From contig NZ_LBMW01000018.1 in NCBI RefSeq assembly GCF_026168105.1, positions 1-64,000 on the forward strand: 64,000 nt of DNA, read 5' to 3'. The notes beneath the pieces are model-generated. The model was not told the DNA's origin. It ran no database searches and saw only the letters and a program-made list of their open reading frames with translations. Source of the stretch: Streptomyces hygroscopicus (GTDB taxonomy: Bacteria; Actinomycetota; Actinomycetes; Streptomycetales; Streptomycetaceae). This document shows, in pieces, positions 48,232-57,755 of this stretch; position 1 is the first letter of the stretch, and each line of letters opens with the position of its first letter. A program made the translations under genes and the position numbers.

Positions 48232-48451
48232 GCGCGGGCCCGGGCCGGTTGCCCAACCCGTCTGCGTCGCCGCCCAGTTGACTGGCTCGCACAGCCCGGC
48301 GTACGCCGAACCCTCCGCACCCGGCGGCCCTTGGCCGTAGTCCGGCCGGGCGACGACCGGGAGCGGACGACCTGCCCCGGCGCCCGGTCATCACGGTGAA
48401 CCAGTGGCCGTGCAGCGCTCGTGAGCACGGCAGGCAAGGATTCGGTCGGGA

Positions 48452-48673
48452 CTGAGCGCGGCACAGCTGGAGGACCGAGGTCTCACCTACCACGTCTATT
48501 CGTCGTATCACGCGACTGCTCAGCACGGTGAAGCGGCGCTGTTGCTCGATGAGCACTACCGGTGTCATCCCGCCATCGCGGATGTGGTCAACGGCTATTG
48601 CCACGCCGGCCAGTTGCAAGTCCTCACCGATGTCCGCAGCCAGGTCCCAGCCGTCAACGCTTCCCGTGCCTCA
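48452..48673 (+). pseudogene. Superfamily-1 helicase fragment
   Basis: An open frame without start reads LTYHVYSSYHATAQHGEAAL, LLDEHYRCHPAIADVVNGYC and HAGQLQVLTDVRSQVPAV. The LDEHYRCHP stretch is the motif III/IV area of DNA2/NAM7-type helicases. Both ends are missing. The right end is cut by the MITE. Confidence 0.65.
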
Positions 48674-48833
48674 GGGCTGTCCCGTAATCCCCGGCGGGCG
48701 CACGACGACAGCCACGGCACCTCGCTGCGTTGTCGGATCGACCGAATACGCCCAGTATGAGGACGACCCTCCGCCTTGCGATGCACCGCATCTGACGCCG
48801 CGCGCTGATCCACCGGGGATTACGGGACAGCCC
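48674..48833. mobile_element. 160-bp MITE with perfect 21-bp terminal inverted repeats
   Basis: The left terminus (48674-48694) begins GGGCTGTCCCGTAATCCCCG and the right terminus (48813-48833) is its exact reverse complement. The interior of 118 bp has no open frame of note. The GGGCTGTCCCGTA end is typical of IS5-type elements of Streptomyces, which could mobilise it. No target duplication is visible in the flanks. Confidence 0.85.
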
Positions 48834-48835
48834 TT

Positions 48836-48892
48836 CGCCAGACCGCCTTCCGGGGATTGGCCGAATTGGAGCAGTCCGCGCCGGACAGGTAG
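48836..48892 (+). pseudogene. C-terminal scrap of an unknown protein
   Basis: The frame directly after the MITE reads RQTAFRGLAELEQSAPDR and stops at TAG 48890-48892, which lies in a terminator hairpin. It may be the end of the gene interrupted by the MITE, although its link to the helicase fragment is not shown. Confidence 0.35.
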
Positions 48893-48912
48893 GCATCCCC
48901 CGGATGCCTACC
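48888..48912 (+). terminator. Terminator after the MITE
   Basis: GGTAGGCATCC (48888-48898), CCC loop, GGATGCCTACC (48902-48912), then TATTTGG. One of the few hairpins here followed by T-rich sequence. Confidence 0.8.
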
Positions 48913-49190
48913 TATTTGGCCGTGGCAGCGACGAATCGAGAGGCGTTGTGCAGAGTTGGTTCTGCTCCTGTGGTGTCCAGGGGATGGAGACAACCTCGTA
49001 TGTGGAGTCGTGGACCATCTCCACCGGCGTGTTGGTTGATGTGAGATCGCGATGATCGCGATGTGGGGTCAGTGGTGAATCAGGTGCCGGCAGGCGTTAG
49101 CGTGATGGGTGCCGGCCTGGGATTCCCGTGCTGGCTTGTGCTGGTTTTTTGGGGCGTTACCGAGAGAAACATGCAGGTCAGGTCCGTTTT
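48913..49190. other. Gene-free right edge of the island
   Basis: No gene recognised. The T-rich patch around 49138-49152 probably belongs to the sbcD promoter. Confidence 0.4.
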
Positions 49191-50354
49191 ATGAGATTGC
49201 TGCACACTTCCGACTGGCATCTGGGCCGGGCGTTCCACCGCGTGAACATGCTCGACGCCCAGGCCGAGTTCATCGACCGTCTCGTCGCCACCGTGCGCGA
49301 GCGCGGCGTGGACGCGGTGGTCGTGTCGGGAGACGTGTACGACCGGGCGGTGCCACCGCTGGCCGCCGTCGAACTGTTCGACGATGCCCTGCACCGCCTC
49401 GCCGCCCTCGGCGTGCCCACGGTGATGATCTCCGGGAACCACGACTCGGCGCGCCGCCTGGGCGTGGGGGCGGGGCTCATCGGCCGCGCCGGGATCCATC
49501 TGCGCACGGAGCCCGCCGCCTGCGGCACACCCGTCGTGCTGGCCGACGCCCACGGCGACGTGGCCTTCTACGGCCTGCCGTATCTCGAACCGGCCCTGGT
49601 CAAGGACGAGTTCGGGGTCGAGAAGGCGAGCCACGAGGCGGTGCTCGCGGCCGCCATGGACCGGGTTCGCGCGGATCTCGCCACGCGGGCGCCGGGCACC
49701 CGTTCCGTCGTCCTCGCCCACGCCTTCGTCGCCGGTGGCGAGCCCAGCGACAGCGAGCGGGACATCACGGTCGGTGGGGTCGCCGCGGTGTCCGCCGTCG
49801 TCTTCGACGGCGTGGACTACGCGGCCCTGGGCCATCTGCACGGCAGCCAGACCGTCACCGAGCGCGTGCGCTACTCCGGTTCCCCGCTGCCGTACTCCTT
49901 CTCGGAGGCCGCCCACCGCAAGAGCATGTGGCTCGTCGATCTCGGCGCCGAGGGCTTTCTCGCGGCGGAGCGTGTCGACTGCCCGGTGCCGCGGCCCCTC
50001 GCCCGGATCCGCGGGCGGTTGGAGGACCTGCTCGCGGATCCGGAGCTGGAGCGCCATGAGCAGGCCTGGGTGGAGGCCACGCTCACCGACCCGGCGCGGC
50101 CCGCCGAGCCCATGGCACGGCTGACCGACCGCTTCCCGCACACACTCAGTCTTGTCTTCGACCCCGAGCGCGCTCCGGAGGACGCCGGCGTGTCGTATGC
50201 GCGGCGGCTCGCGGGCCGCTCCGACCAGCAGATCGCGGAGGACTTCGTGGCCCACGTACGCGGAGCGCGACCCGACGCACACGAACGGGCGGTGCTCCAG
50301 GCCGCGTTCGACGCGGTGCGCGCCGACCAGTCGGTGCGGGAAGTCGCCCGGTGA
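49191..50354 (+). CDS. sbcD: Exonuclease subunit SbcD
   Basis: 387 residues of the Mre11-type metallophosphoesterase family. MRLLHTSDWHLGRAFHRVNM holds motif I, VVVSGDVYDRA motif II, MISGNHDSARRLG motif III, and ALGHLHGSQ a later metal His. With SbcC it degrades hairpin and double-strand-break ends. The ribosome site is weak. I chose ATG 49191 because homology starts there. Confidence 0.95.
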   Translation: MRLLHTSDWHLGRAFHRVNMLDAQAEFIDRLVATVRERGVDAVVVSGDVYDRAVPPLAAVELFDDALHRLAALGVPTVMISGNHDSARRLGVGAGLIGRAGIHLRTEPAACGTPVVLADAHGDVAFYGLPYLEPALVKDEFGVEKASHEAVLAAAMDRVRADLATRAPGTRSVVLAHAFVAGGEPSDSERDITVGGVAAVSAVVFDGVDYAALGHLHGSQTVTERVRYSGSPLPYSFSEAAHRKSMWLVDLGAEGFLAAERVDCPVPRPLARIRGRLEDLLADPELERHEQAWVEATLTDPARPAEPMARLTDRFPHTLSLVFDPERAPEDAGVSYARRLAGRSDQQIAEDFVAHVRGARPDAHERAVLQAAFDAVRADQSVREVAR

Positions 50355-50406
50355 CCGCCTCGCACCCACCGGACACCTCGTACGCACGAGGGCCGGAGGG
50401 GGCCCG

Positions 50407-53400
50407 GTGAGGCTGCACCGCCTGGACATCACCGCCTTCGGCCCCTTCGGCGGCACCCAGAAGGTCGACTTCGACGAGCTGTCCGCCGCCGGGCTGTTCC
50501 TGCTGCACGGACCCACCGGCGCAGGCAAGACCTCCGTCCTGGACGCCGTGTGCTACGCGCTGTACGGGGCCGTGCCCGGAGCCCGGCAGAGCGGCCAGGG
50601 CGTGACCCTGCGCAGCGACCACGCCGCGCCGCACACCCGCACCGAGATCCGGCTCGAACTCACCGTCGCGGGACGCCGGTTGGAGATCGGGCGCCAGCCG
50701 CCGTGGGAGCGACCGAAGAAGCGCGGCACCGGTACGACGACCGACAAGGCGCAGAGCCGGCTGCGCGAGTACGACACCGCGGCCGGTGCCTGGAAGGACC
50801 TCAGCCGTTCCCACCAGGAGATCGGGGAGGAGATCACCCAGCTGCTCGGCATGAGCCGCGAGCAGTTCTGCCAGGTCGTACTGTTGCCCCAGGGCGACTT
50901 CGCCCGTTTCCTGCGAGCCGACGCCGAGGCCCGCGGCAAACTGCTGGGCCGGCTCTTCGACACCCACCGCTTCGCCGAGGTCGAGCAGCGTCTTGCCGAG
51001 CGGCGCCGCGCGGCCGAGGCACACGTGCGGGCGGGGAACACCGCGCTGCTCGCGGACGCCCACCGGATGCAGCAGGCGGCGGGGGACTCCCTGCCCGTAC
51101 CCGAGCTCGCCCCGGGCGACCCGGGGCTCGCCGAAGCCGTCATGGGCTGGGCCGCCGTCGCCCGCAGTACGGCCCGGGAGCGCCTCACCATCGCACACTG
51201 CGCGCGTACCGCCGCCGAATCGGCGCGCGCCGACGCCGAGCGCACCCTGGACGGCGTACGCGAACGCGCGCGCCTCCAGCGCAGGTTCGCCGAAGCCAGG
51301 GAGCGCGCGGCACGGCTCGAGCAGCGTGCCGACGCCCATCGGGCGGCTCAGGCGCGTATGGAGCGCGGACGCAAGGCCGAGGCCGTGATGCCCGCACTGG
51401 ACCTGCGCGCGGCGGCCGAGGCCGAGCACCGCAGGGCCGCCGCCGAGGAGACGCGGGCCCTTGCAAGGCTCCCGGAGGCGGACGCGAATGCGGGCGCGGC
51501 CGGGCTCGCATCCGCCGCGCGGCGGGCCGCCGAGGAGCTCGGCGGCCTGGAGCCGGCCCGCCGTGGCGAACAGCGGCTGGCCGCACTCACCGGCGAGCGA
51601 AGGGACCTGGAGCGCGAGGAGCGCGACGACGAGGCCGTCCGCCAGGACGCCGAGGACTGGCTCGCGGAATGGGAGCGGATCCGCGCGGAGCTGCAGGCCC
51701 GGATCGACTCCGCCCAGGAGGCCGCCACCCGGGCCGAACAGCTCGCGGTGCAGCGCGAACCCGCGCAGCAGAGGCTGACGGCGGCCCGTGAGCGCGACCG
51801 GCTCACCCGGGACACCGAGGAGGCCGAAGCCCGCGTCCTCGCCTCGCGCGAACGAGCGGTACAGGCGCACGAGCAGTGGCTCGACCTCAAGGAACGGCGG
51901 CTCAAGGGTATCGCCGCAGAACTCGCCGCCGGACTCGTCGACGGCGAACCCTGTGCCGTCTGCGGCGCCACCGAGCATCCCGCACCCGCCCGGAAGGCCG
52001 CCGGGCATGTGGACCGGGAGGCGGAGGAGCGGGCGCTCGCCGCCTACCGGGACGCGGACGAGCAGAGCAGGGAGAACGCTCGTCGGCTCGGCGCCCTGCG
52101 CGAGACGCTGGCCGCCGCAACCGCCGCCGCGGGTGAAGCTCCCACCGACCAACTGACCGCGTTTGTAGAGGAGTTGGAGCGGCTCCACGGTGCCGCGCGG
52201 GCGGGCGCCGCACAACTGCACGCCGCACAGGAGGAGCTGAGCGGGGCCGAGCGTGAGCGGGAACGGCGTGCGGCGGCCCGTCAGGAAGCCGCCCTCAGGG
52301 GAGCGGCCCGCGTCTCCCGCCGTGAGGCACTGGACCACGAACGGGCCGTGCTGGAGGAGGAGTTGCGGCGTGCCCGGGGCGATGCCGCCAGCGTCTCCGA
52401 GCGCTCGGCCCAACTGGAGCGCCGAGCCGCCCTGCTCGCCGAGGCCGCCGACGCCGTGCGCGCCGCCGAGGACGCGGCACAGCGGCTCAAGGACGCCGAC
52501 GCGCGCCTCGCCGACGCCGCCTACCGTGCGGGGTTCGACACACCGCAGATGGCGGCCGACGCCCTCCTCGACGACGCGGCCCACCGCGAGCTGCAACGAC
52601 GGCTGGACGCCTGGCAGCAGGAGGAGGCAACCGTGCGGGCGGTGCTCGCCGAGGCCGACACGGCCGCCGCCGCGCAGCAGCCGCCCGCCGACCTCCAGGG
52701 AGCCGAACGTGCCGCCGAGGTCGCGACCCGCCGACTCCAGGAGGCGGTCTCCGTCCAGGACGCGGCGGCCCGCCGCTGCGCCGAACTCGACCGGCTCTCC
52801 GCGCACGCCACCGTCTCCGTGCGAGACCTTGCGCCCCTGCGCGAGGAGTACGACCGGGTGGCCCGGATGGCATCCCTCGCGGCCGGCACCTCCGCCGACA
52901 ACGAACGCAAGATGCGCCTGGAGTCGTATGTGCTGGCAGCCCGTCTGGAACAGGTGGCGGCCGCCGCGACCGTACGGCTGCGCCGCATGTCCTCGGGCCG
53001 CTACACCCTGGTCCACTCCGACGACCGCTCGGGCCGTGGCCGCAGCGGCCTCGGACTCCATGTCGTCGACGCCTGGACCGGGCGGGAGCGCGACACGGCG
53101 ACCCTCTCCGGCGGGGAGACGTTCTTCGCCTCCCTCGCGCTCGCGCTCGGCCTCGCGGACGTCGTCACCGACGAGGCCGGCGGGGTCCGCCTCGACACCC
53201 TCTTCATCGACGAGGGATTCGGCAGCCTCGACGACCAGACCCTCGACGAGGTCCTCGACGTGCTCGACTCCCTGCGGGAGCGGGACCGCAGCGTGGGCAT
53301 CGTCAGCCACGTCGCCGACCTGCGCAGGCGTATCCATGCACAGTTGGAGGTCATGAAGGGCAGGACCGGATCGGTCCTCAGGCAGCGAGGAGTGGGCTGA
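50407..53400 (+). CDS. sbcC: Exonuclease subunit SbcC
   Basis: 997 residues, Rad50-like. Walker A GPTGAGKTS at about 35-43, the Q-loop and VLLPQGDFARFLRADAEARG, two long coiled coils flanking the zinc hook GEPCAVCGATEH near residue 516, the signature LSGGETFFASLALALGLADV near 900 and Walker B LDTLFIDEGFGSLD near 935. GGAGGGGG lies 6 nt before the GTG. Operon with sbcD (52-bp gap). Confidence 0.96.
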   Translation: MRLHRLDITAFGPFGGTQKVDFDELSAAGLFLLHGPTGAGKTSVLDAVCYALYGAVPGARQSGQGVTLRSDHAAPHTRTEIRLELTVAGRRLEIGRQPPWERPKKRGTGTTTDKAQSRLREYDTAAGAWKDLSRSHQEIGEEITQLLGMSREQFCQVVLLPQGDFARFLRADAEARGKLLGRLFDTHRFAEVEQRLAERRRAAEAHVRAGNTALLADAHRMQQAAGDSLPVPELAPGDPGLAEAVMGWAAVARSTARERLTIAHCARTAAESARADAERTLDGVRERARLQRRFAEARERAARLEQRADAHRAAQARMERGRKAEAVMPALDLRAAAEAEHRRAAAEETRALARLPEADANAGAAGLASAARRAAEELGGLEPARRGEQRLAALTGERRDLEREERDDEAVRQDAEDWLAEWERIRAELQARIDSAQEAATRAEQLAVQREPAQQRLTAARERDRLTRDTEEAEARVLASRERAVQAHEQWLDLKERRLKGIAAELAAGLVDGEPCAVCGATEHPAPARKAAGHVDREAEERALAAYRDADEQSRENARRLGALRETLAAATAAAGEAPTDQLTAFVEELERLHGAARAGAAQLHAAQEELSGAERERERRAAARQEAALRGAARVSRREALDHERAVLEEELRRARGDAASVSERSAQLERRAALLAEAADAVRAAEDAAQRLKDADARLADAAYRAGFDTPQMAADALLDDAAHRELQRRLDAWQQEEATVRAVLAEADTAAAAQQPPADLQGAERAAEVATRRLQEAVSVQDAAARRCAELDRLSAHATVSVRDLAPLREEYDRVARMASLAAGTSADNERKMRLESYVLAARLEQVAAAATVRLRRMSSGRYTLVHSDDRSGRGRSGLGLHVVDAWTGRERDTATLSGGETFFASLALALGLADVVTDEAGGVRLDTLFIDEGFGSLDDQTLDEVLDVLDSLRERDRSVGIVSHVADLRRRIHAQLEVMKGRTGSVLRQRGVG

Positions 53401-53407
53401 GCGCGGC

Positions 53408-53854
53408 TCAGCGTCCCAGGGGGCGGCGGGGAAGAGGCGAGGAGTACACGACGCTCGTCGTCACCGAACCCAGCGCACCGATCTTGCCCGACACCTCCTC
53501 CAGATGACGCATCGAGCGCGCCGCGACCTTGATGACGAAGCAGTCGTCGCCGGTGACGTGGTGCGCCTCCAGGACCTCGGGCGTGGCGGCGACGAGGTCG
53601 TGGAACGGCTTGTAGTTGCCGTTCGGGTAACGCAGCCGGACGAACGCCAGGATCGGCAGGCCCAGGCGGTCCGGGTCGACCACCGCCGCATACCCCTGGA
53701 TGACGCCGGCCTCCTCCAGTCGCCGCACCCGCTCGGTGACGGCGCTCGCGGACATGGAGACCGCACGGGCCAGTTCGGCATAGCTGGCACGGCCCTCGCG
53801 CTGGAGGACGTCGAGGATGCGCCAGTCGGTGGCGTCCGGGGAATACGCGGTCAT
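53408..53854 (-). CDS. Lrp/AsnC-family regulator
   Basis: 148 residues. N-terminal helix-turn-helix (DATDWRILDVLQREGRASYA, then ELARAVSMSASAVTERVRRL), then the RAM ligand domain (GDDCFVIKVAARSMRHLEEV). Divergent from a rhodanese gene, which it may control in response to an amino acid. TATTCC lies 6 nt before the start. Confidence 0.92.
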   Translation of the reverse strand: MTAYSPDATDWRILDVLQREGRASYAELARAVSMSASAVTERVRRLEEAGVIQGYAAVVDPDRLGLPILAFVRLRYPNGNYKPFHDLVAATPEVLEAHHVTGDDCFVIKVAARSMRHLEEVSGKIGALGSVTTSVVYSSPLPRRPLGR

Positions 53855-53983
53855 TGCCGAGGAATAGCAGGGAAATCCCCGTCGGATCAAGGGGTGGGCC
53901 GGTGATCGCTCCTTCAGGAAGGTGATCAGCGACCGTAGATTCCTGGTCGGAGACATCCGCCGGGAAGCCAGGAAGGCAAGACC

Positions 53984-54469
53984 ATGACCGCCAGCCCGAG
54001 TGCCGTGAACCCCGTCCTGAGTGTGGCCCCGGTCGCCCCGGCCACCGCCGCCACCCACTTCCGGGCGTGCCTTGCCTTTCACACCGATGTCTCCGACGTC
54101 GCCGCCGCGCTCGCGGCGGGCGAAGACCCCGGATTCGTCGTCCTCGACTCGCGTTCCACCGAGTCCTGGGACCAGGGCCACATCCCGGGCGCTGTCCATC
54201 TGCCCACCGCTCTCATCCCCGAGCTGGCCGGGCAACTCCTCGACAGGTCCGTGCCGGTGGTCACCTACTGCTGGGGCCCCGGTTGCAACGGCGCGACCCG
54301 CGCGGCCCTCGCCCTCGCCGAACTCGGCTTCCAGGTCAAGGAGATGCTCGGTGGCTTCGAATACTGGGCACGTGAGGGGTTCGAGTACGAGACGTGGGAG
54401 GGACGTGAACGCCGCGCCGCCGACCCCCTGACGGCGCCGGTGGAGGCCGCGGACTGCGGCTGCCGATGA
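53984..54469 (+). CDS. Rhodanese-domain sulfurtransferase
   Basis: 161 residues with one rhodanese domain. FVVLDSRSTESWDQGHIPGA is the CH2A-like region, and the active-site loop is VTYCWGPGCNGATRAALALA with the catalytic Cys. An Ala/Pro-rich N-terminus precedes the domain, and two Cys end the protein (DCGCR). Divergent from the Lrp regulator, which hints at sulfur amino-acid metabolism. Confidence 0.9.
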   Translation: MTASPSAVNPVLSVAPVAPATAATHFRACLAFHTDVSDVAAALAAGEDPGFVVLDSRSTESWDQGHIPGAVHLPTALIPELAGQLLDRSVPVVTYCWGPGCNGATRAALALAELGFQVKEMLGGFEYWAREGFEYETWEGRERRAADPLTAPVEAADCGCR

Positions 54470-54505
54470 ACCGGAAGCGATGCCTCCGTCGCGGCCCGGT
54501 GCGTG

Positions 54506-54511
54506 TAGTTT
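54506..54511 (+). promoter_or_regulatory. -10 box of leaderless Imm21-type gene
   Basis: TAGTTT ends 6 nt before the ATG at 54518. Confidence 0.55.
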
Positions 54512-54517
54512 CTGGGC

Positions 54518-55033
54518 ATGGTCAGATACGCGAACCCGGGTGCGGTCGAGTGGGTGGAGTCGGGCGGCGGGCCGCTCATCGCGATACCGGAGGTGGTGCT
54601 GCCGTTCTGGGCGGGAGCCGACGGCGACGACCTGTTCTCCGACTACGACCGGGCGTGCGAGGTCGACGGGCTCATCGGTCTGCTGCCGGTCGGCGACACC
54701 CGCGCCCTGGTCCTCGGTGACGAGCCCGCCTCCACCGCCTTCCTGCCGGAGCACGGCATATTCGTACGATGGTGCGCCGCGGACTCCGAGGACGCGCTTC
54801 TCGCCCGGATCCCGGCGGCGCTCGAGGCGGCCGAGTGGGAGCCGGAGGTGCAGTGGGACGTGCCGGGCGCGGTGGTGCTGTTCGACGCCGCCTGGCCCGG
54901 AAACGAGTCGGCGCGCACCGATCGTCTGCGCGTGGCGCTGGAACCGGGGCGGTACACGGTGCGCGCGGCGTACGTGGAACCCGGCCCGGAGGTGTGGTTG
55001 GGGCTCGTACACGTGCGCAGGACCGAGGACTGA
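54518..55033 (+). CDS. Imm21-type immunity protein, orphan
   Basis: 171 residues. NPGAVEWVESGGGPLIAIPE, ACEVDGLIGLLPVGDTRALV and LGDEPASTAFLPEHGIFVRW match the pattern I know for the Imm21 family, named for its place beside polymorphic toxins. No toxin gene is adjacent. It may be a scavenged immunity gene or a domesticated regulator. Probably leaderless. Confidence 0.72.
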   Translation: MVRYANPGAVEWVESGGGPLIAIPEVVLPFWAGADGDDLFSDYDRACEVDGLIGLLPVGDTRALVLGDEPASTAFLPEHGIFVRWCAADSEDALLARIPAALEAAEWEPEVQWDVPGAVVLFDAAWPGNESARTDRLRVALEPGRYTVRAAYVEPGPEVWLGLVHVRRTED

Positions 55034-55101
55034 CGGCCGCGGTGGCGGTCGGGCATCGGCGCGGTCGATGAGTGTGCGGTTGCTCGTCCGCCGTGCGCAT
55101 C

Positions 55102-55956
55102 ATGGCGCCCATGCCAGGACTCCCGCACCCCGCACCCGAAGACCTCCGCCGTGATCCGCTGCCCCTGCGCGGCAGGACCGCCCTCGTCACCGGGGCGAGC
55201 CGACGCGCGGGCATCGGATACGCGGTGGCCCGGCGGCTGGCCGCGTACGGCGCCGGCGTGTATCTGCACCACCATGTGCCGCACGACGCGGACATGCCCT
55301 GGGGCGCCGACCGTCCCGAGGAGTTGGTCGCCGGAGTCCGCGCTGCGCTCGGCGACCCCGCGGCGCCGGTGGTGGACGGACCGGCGGACCTGTCCGACCC
55401 GGCGGCCCCGGCCGAACTGATCGCGCGGGCCGCCGAGGCGCTGGGCGGACGGATCGACATCCTCGTCGCCAATCACGCGCTCAGCGGCGACGACGGCACC
55501 CTCGACACCGTCGACGCCGCCATGCTGGACGCGCACTGGGCCGTGGACACACGTTCGGTGCTCCTGCTGGTCCAGGCGTACGCCCGGCTGCGCGCCGCGC
55601 TGCCGCCGGGCTGCCCGGGCGGGCGCGTGGTGATGATGACCTCCGGGCAGGACATCGCGGACGGCATGCCGCACGAGATCGCGTACGCGCTGCAGAAGGG
55701 CGCCCTCGCGTCGATCACGCGCTCGCTCGCGACGGCCCTTGCGCAGCACGGCGTCACCGTCAACACGGTCAACCCCGGCCCCGTGGACACCGGCTATCTG
55801 ACCGGTGACGCCTATCAGGCCGTCGCCGCGGGATTCCCGGCCGGGCGCTGGGGCATGCCCGACGACCCCGCCCGTCTGATCGCCTGGCTCGCCACGGACG
55901 AGGCGGCCTGGATCACCGGGCAGGTCGTCGACTCGGAGGGCGGCTTCAGACGCTGA
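55102..55956 (+). CDS. SDR family oxidoreductase
   Basis: 284 residues. The cofactor loop is VTGASRRAGIGYAVARRLAA, with two extra residues in the Gly motif. NHALSGDD replaces the usual NNAG, and the active site is YALQKGALASITRSLA (Tyr-x3-Lys). The ending GQVVDSEGGF is standard. Starts at 55102 or 55111 are both possible. Substrate unknown. Confidence 0.82.
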   Translation: MAPMPGLPHPAPEDLRRDPLPLRGRTALVTGASRRAGIGYAVARRLAAYGAGVYLHHHVPHDADMPWGADRPEELVAGVRAALGDPAAPVVDGPADLSDPAAPAELIARAAEALGGRIDILVANHALSGDDGTLDTVDAAMLDAHWAVDTRSVLLLVQAYARLRAALPPGCPGGRVVMMTSGQDIADGMPHEIAYALQKGALASITRSLATALAQHGVTVNTVNPGPVDTGYLTGDAYQAVAAGFPAGRWGMPDDPARLIAWLATDEAAWITGQVVDSEGGFRR

Positions 55957-55960
55957 GCGC

Positions 55961-55991
55961 CCGGGCCCGGGGCCGGATGGCCCGGGCCCGG
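55961..55991. terminator. Hairpin between SDR and DUF885 genes
   Basis: Arms 55961-55974 and 55979-55991 pair with one bulged G around GGAT. Confidence 0.65.
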
Positions 55992-56005
55992 CCGCTCGTC
56001 CGTGC

Positions 56006-57700
56006 TCAGAGCTGCGAGAGCTCGTCCACCAGGTCGTCCAGACCCAGCGACCCCTGCGACAGGGCCGCCATGTGCCAGGCCTTCGCGTCGAAGGCGTCGC
56101 CGTGGCGCTTCCTGGCGTTCTCGCGGCCCAGCAGCCAGGCACGTTCGCCGAGCTTGTAGCCGATCGCCTGGCCGGGCATCGAGAGGTAGCGGATCAGCTC
56201 GCTCTCGACGAAGTCCGCCGGACGGCTGCTGTGCGCACCGAAGAACTCCTGCGCCAGCTCCGGCGTCCAGCGCTCGCCCGGGTGGAACGGCGAGTCCGCC
56301 GGGATCTCCAGCTCCAGGTGCATGCCGATGTCGATGATGACCCGGACCGCCCGCATCATCTGGGCGTCCAGATAACCGAGCCGCCGCTCCGGGTCGGTGA
56401 GGAAGCCCAGTTCGTCCATGAGGCGTTCCGCGTACAGGGCCCAGCCCTCGACGTTCGCGCTGACACCGCCCACCGTGGCCTGATAGCGCGAGAGGTTCTT
56501 CGCCACGTACACCCACTGCGCGAGCTGGAGATGGTGTCCGGGGACGCCCTCGTGATACCAGGTGGAGACCAGGTCGTACACCGGGAACCGGGTCTGCCCC
56601 ATCGTCGGCAGCCAGGTCCGGCCCGGGCGGGAGAAGTCGGCGGACGGCGCCGTGTAGTACGGTGCCGCCGCGCTGCCGGGTGGCGCGATGCACGACTCCA
56701 CCTTGCGCACATCGTCGGCGAGTTCGAAGTGAGTGCCGTCGAGCGCCTCGATCGCCTCGTCCATCAGGCCCTGGAGCCACACCCGGACCTCGTCGACGCC
56801 CTCGATGTGGGCGCCGTGCTCGTCGAGGTGCGCGAGCGCCACCCACGGCGTCTCGGCGCCCGGCAGGATCTTCTCGGCCTCCTTCTTCATCTCGCCGAGG
56901 ATGCGGTGGTACTCGGACCAGCCGTACGCGTACGCCTCGTCGAGGTCCAGGTCCGTCCCGTTGAAGTAGCGCGCCCAGTGGGCGTAGCGCTCACGGCCGA
57001 CCGTGTTCGGCGCGCCCTCGACCGTCGGCGCGTACACGTCGCGTACCCAGTCCCGCAGCTCGACGACGGCCGCGGTCGCCGCACGCGCGGCCTCGTCCAG
57101 CTCCGCACGCAGCGACTCGGGACCCTGGGAGGCGAAGTCCTCGAACCAGCCACGGCCGTGGCCGTCCGTGTCCGACCACTCGCTGAGCTGCTCGACGAAG
57201 GTCGCGGTCGGGCGCGGGCCGGCATGCAGCTTGCGCTCCAGGCCGAGGGCGATGGACTCGCGGTAGCCGCGCAGGGCGGCCGGCACGGCACGCAGCCGCT
57301 CGGCGACCGCAGCCCAGTCCTCCTCCGTCGCCGTGGGGGTCAGAGTGAAGACCTCGCGTACGGCGTGCACCGAGGTGTGCATGTTGCCCACCGCTCTGAG
57401 GCCCTCGTCGGCCCCGTGCACCGCGAGTTCGGCCGTGAGCCGCTCACGCAGAAGGCGAGCGCACCGGCGCTCGATGTCACTGTCCGCGCCGGGCCGGCGC
57501 TCCGCCTCATCGAGCCGTGCCAGGGTGGCCCGCGCCAGCTCGGCGAGCTCCTCCTGGCCCGCGGGCGAGGTGTCGGGCAGCTTGCTGGAACTTTCCTTCA
57601 CACCGAGGTACGTGCCGGTTACCGGGTCGAGGGCGACGAGGGCGTCGACATAGGCGTCGGCGACCTCCCGGGGCAAGGGGCTCCTGGTGGTGTCTGACAT
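56006..57700 (-). CDS. DUF885 peptidase-like protein
   Basis: 564 residues. The metal-binding motif is WYHEGVPGHHLQLAQ with a distant Glu in NVEGWALYAERLMDELG, as in gluzincin-like M32/DUF885 proteins. The domain covers nearly the whole length. No signal peptide, so it is cytosolic. The ATG at 57700 has AGGATGG upstream. An ATG at 57709 is also in frame. It probably cleaves peptides, but activity in the family is scarcely documented. Confidence 0.85.
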   Translation of the reverse strand: MSDTTRSPLPREVADAYVDALVALDPVTGTYLGVKESSSKLPDTSPAGQEELAELARATLARLDEAERRPGADSDIERRCARLLRERLTAELAVHGADEGLRAVGNMHTSVHAVREVFTLTPTATEEDWAAVAERLRAVPAALRGYRESIALGLERKLHAGPRPTATFVEQLSEWSDTDGHGRGWFEDFASQGPESLRAELDEAARAATAAVVELRDWVRDVYAPTVEGAPNTVGRERYAHWARYFNGTDLDLDEAYAYGWSEYHRILGEMKKEAEKILPGAETPWVALAHLDEHGAHIEGVDEVRVWLQGLMDEAIEALDGTHFELADDVRKVESCIAPPGSAAAPYYTAPSADFSRPGRTWLPTMGQTRFPVYDLVSTWYHEGVPGHHLQLAQWVYVAKNLSRYQATVGGVSANVEGWALYAERLMDELGFLTDPERRLGYLDAQMMRAVRVIIDIGMHLELEIPADSPFHPGERWTPELAQEFFGAHSSRPADFVESELIRYLSMPGQAIGYKLGERAWLLGRENARKRHGDAFDAKAWHMAALSQGSLGLDDLVDELSQL

Positions 57701-57755
57701 GCGGACCATCCTGATACGGCGACGTGGTCCGCGTCACGGGGATTCCGCGCTCGGC

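Noticed and set aside
50146..53337. A 1063-codon frame antisense to sbcC
   Set aside because: SbcC has every expected motif at its proper place. The antisense frame is low-complexity and has none.
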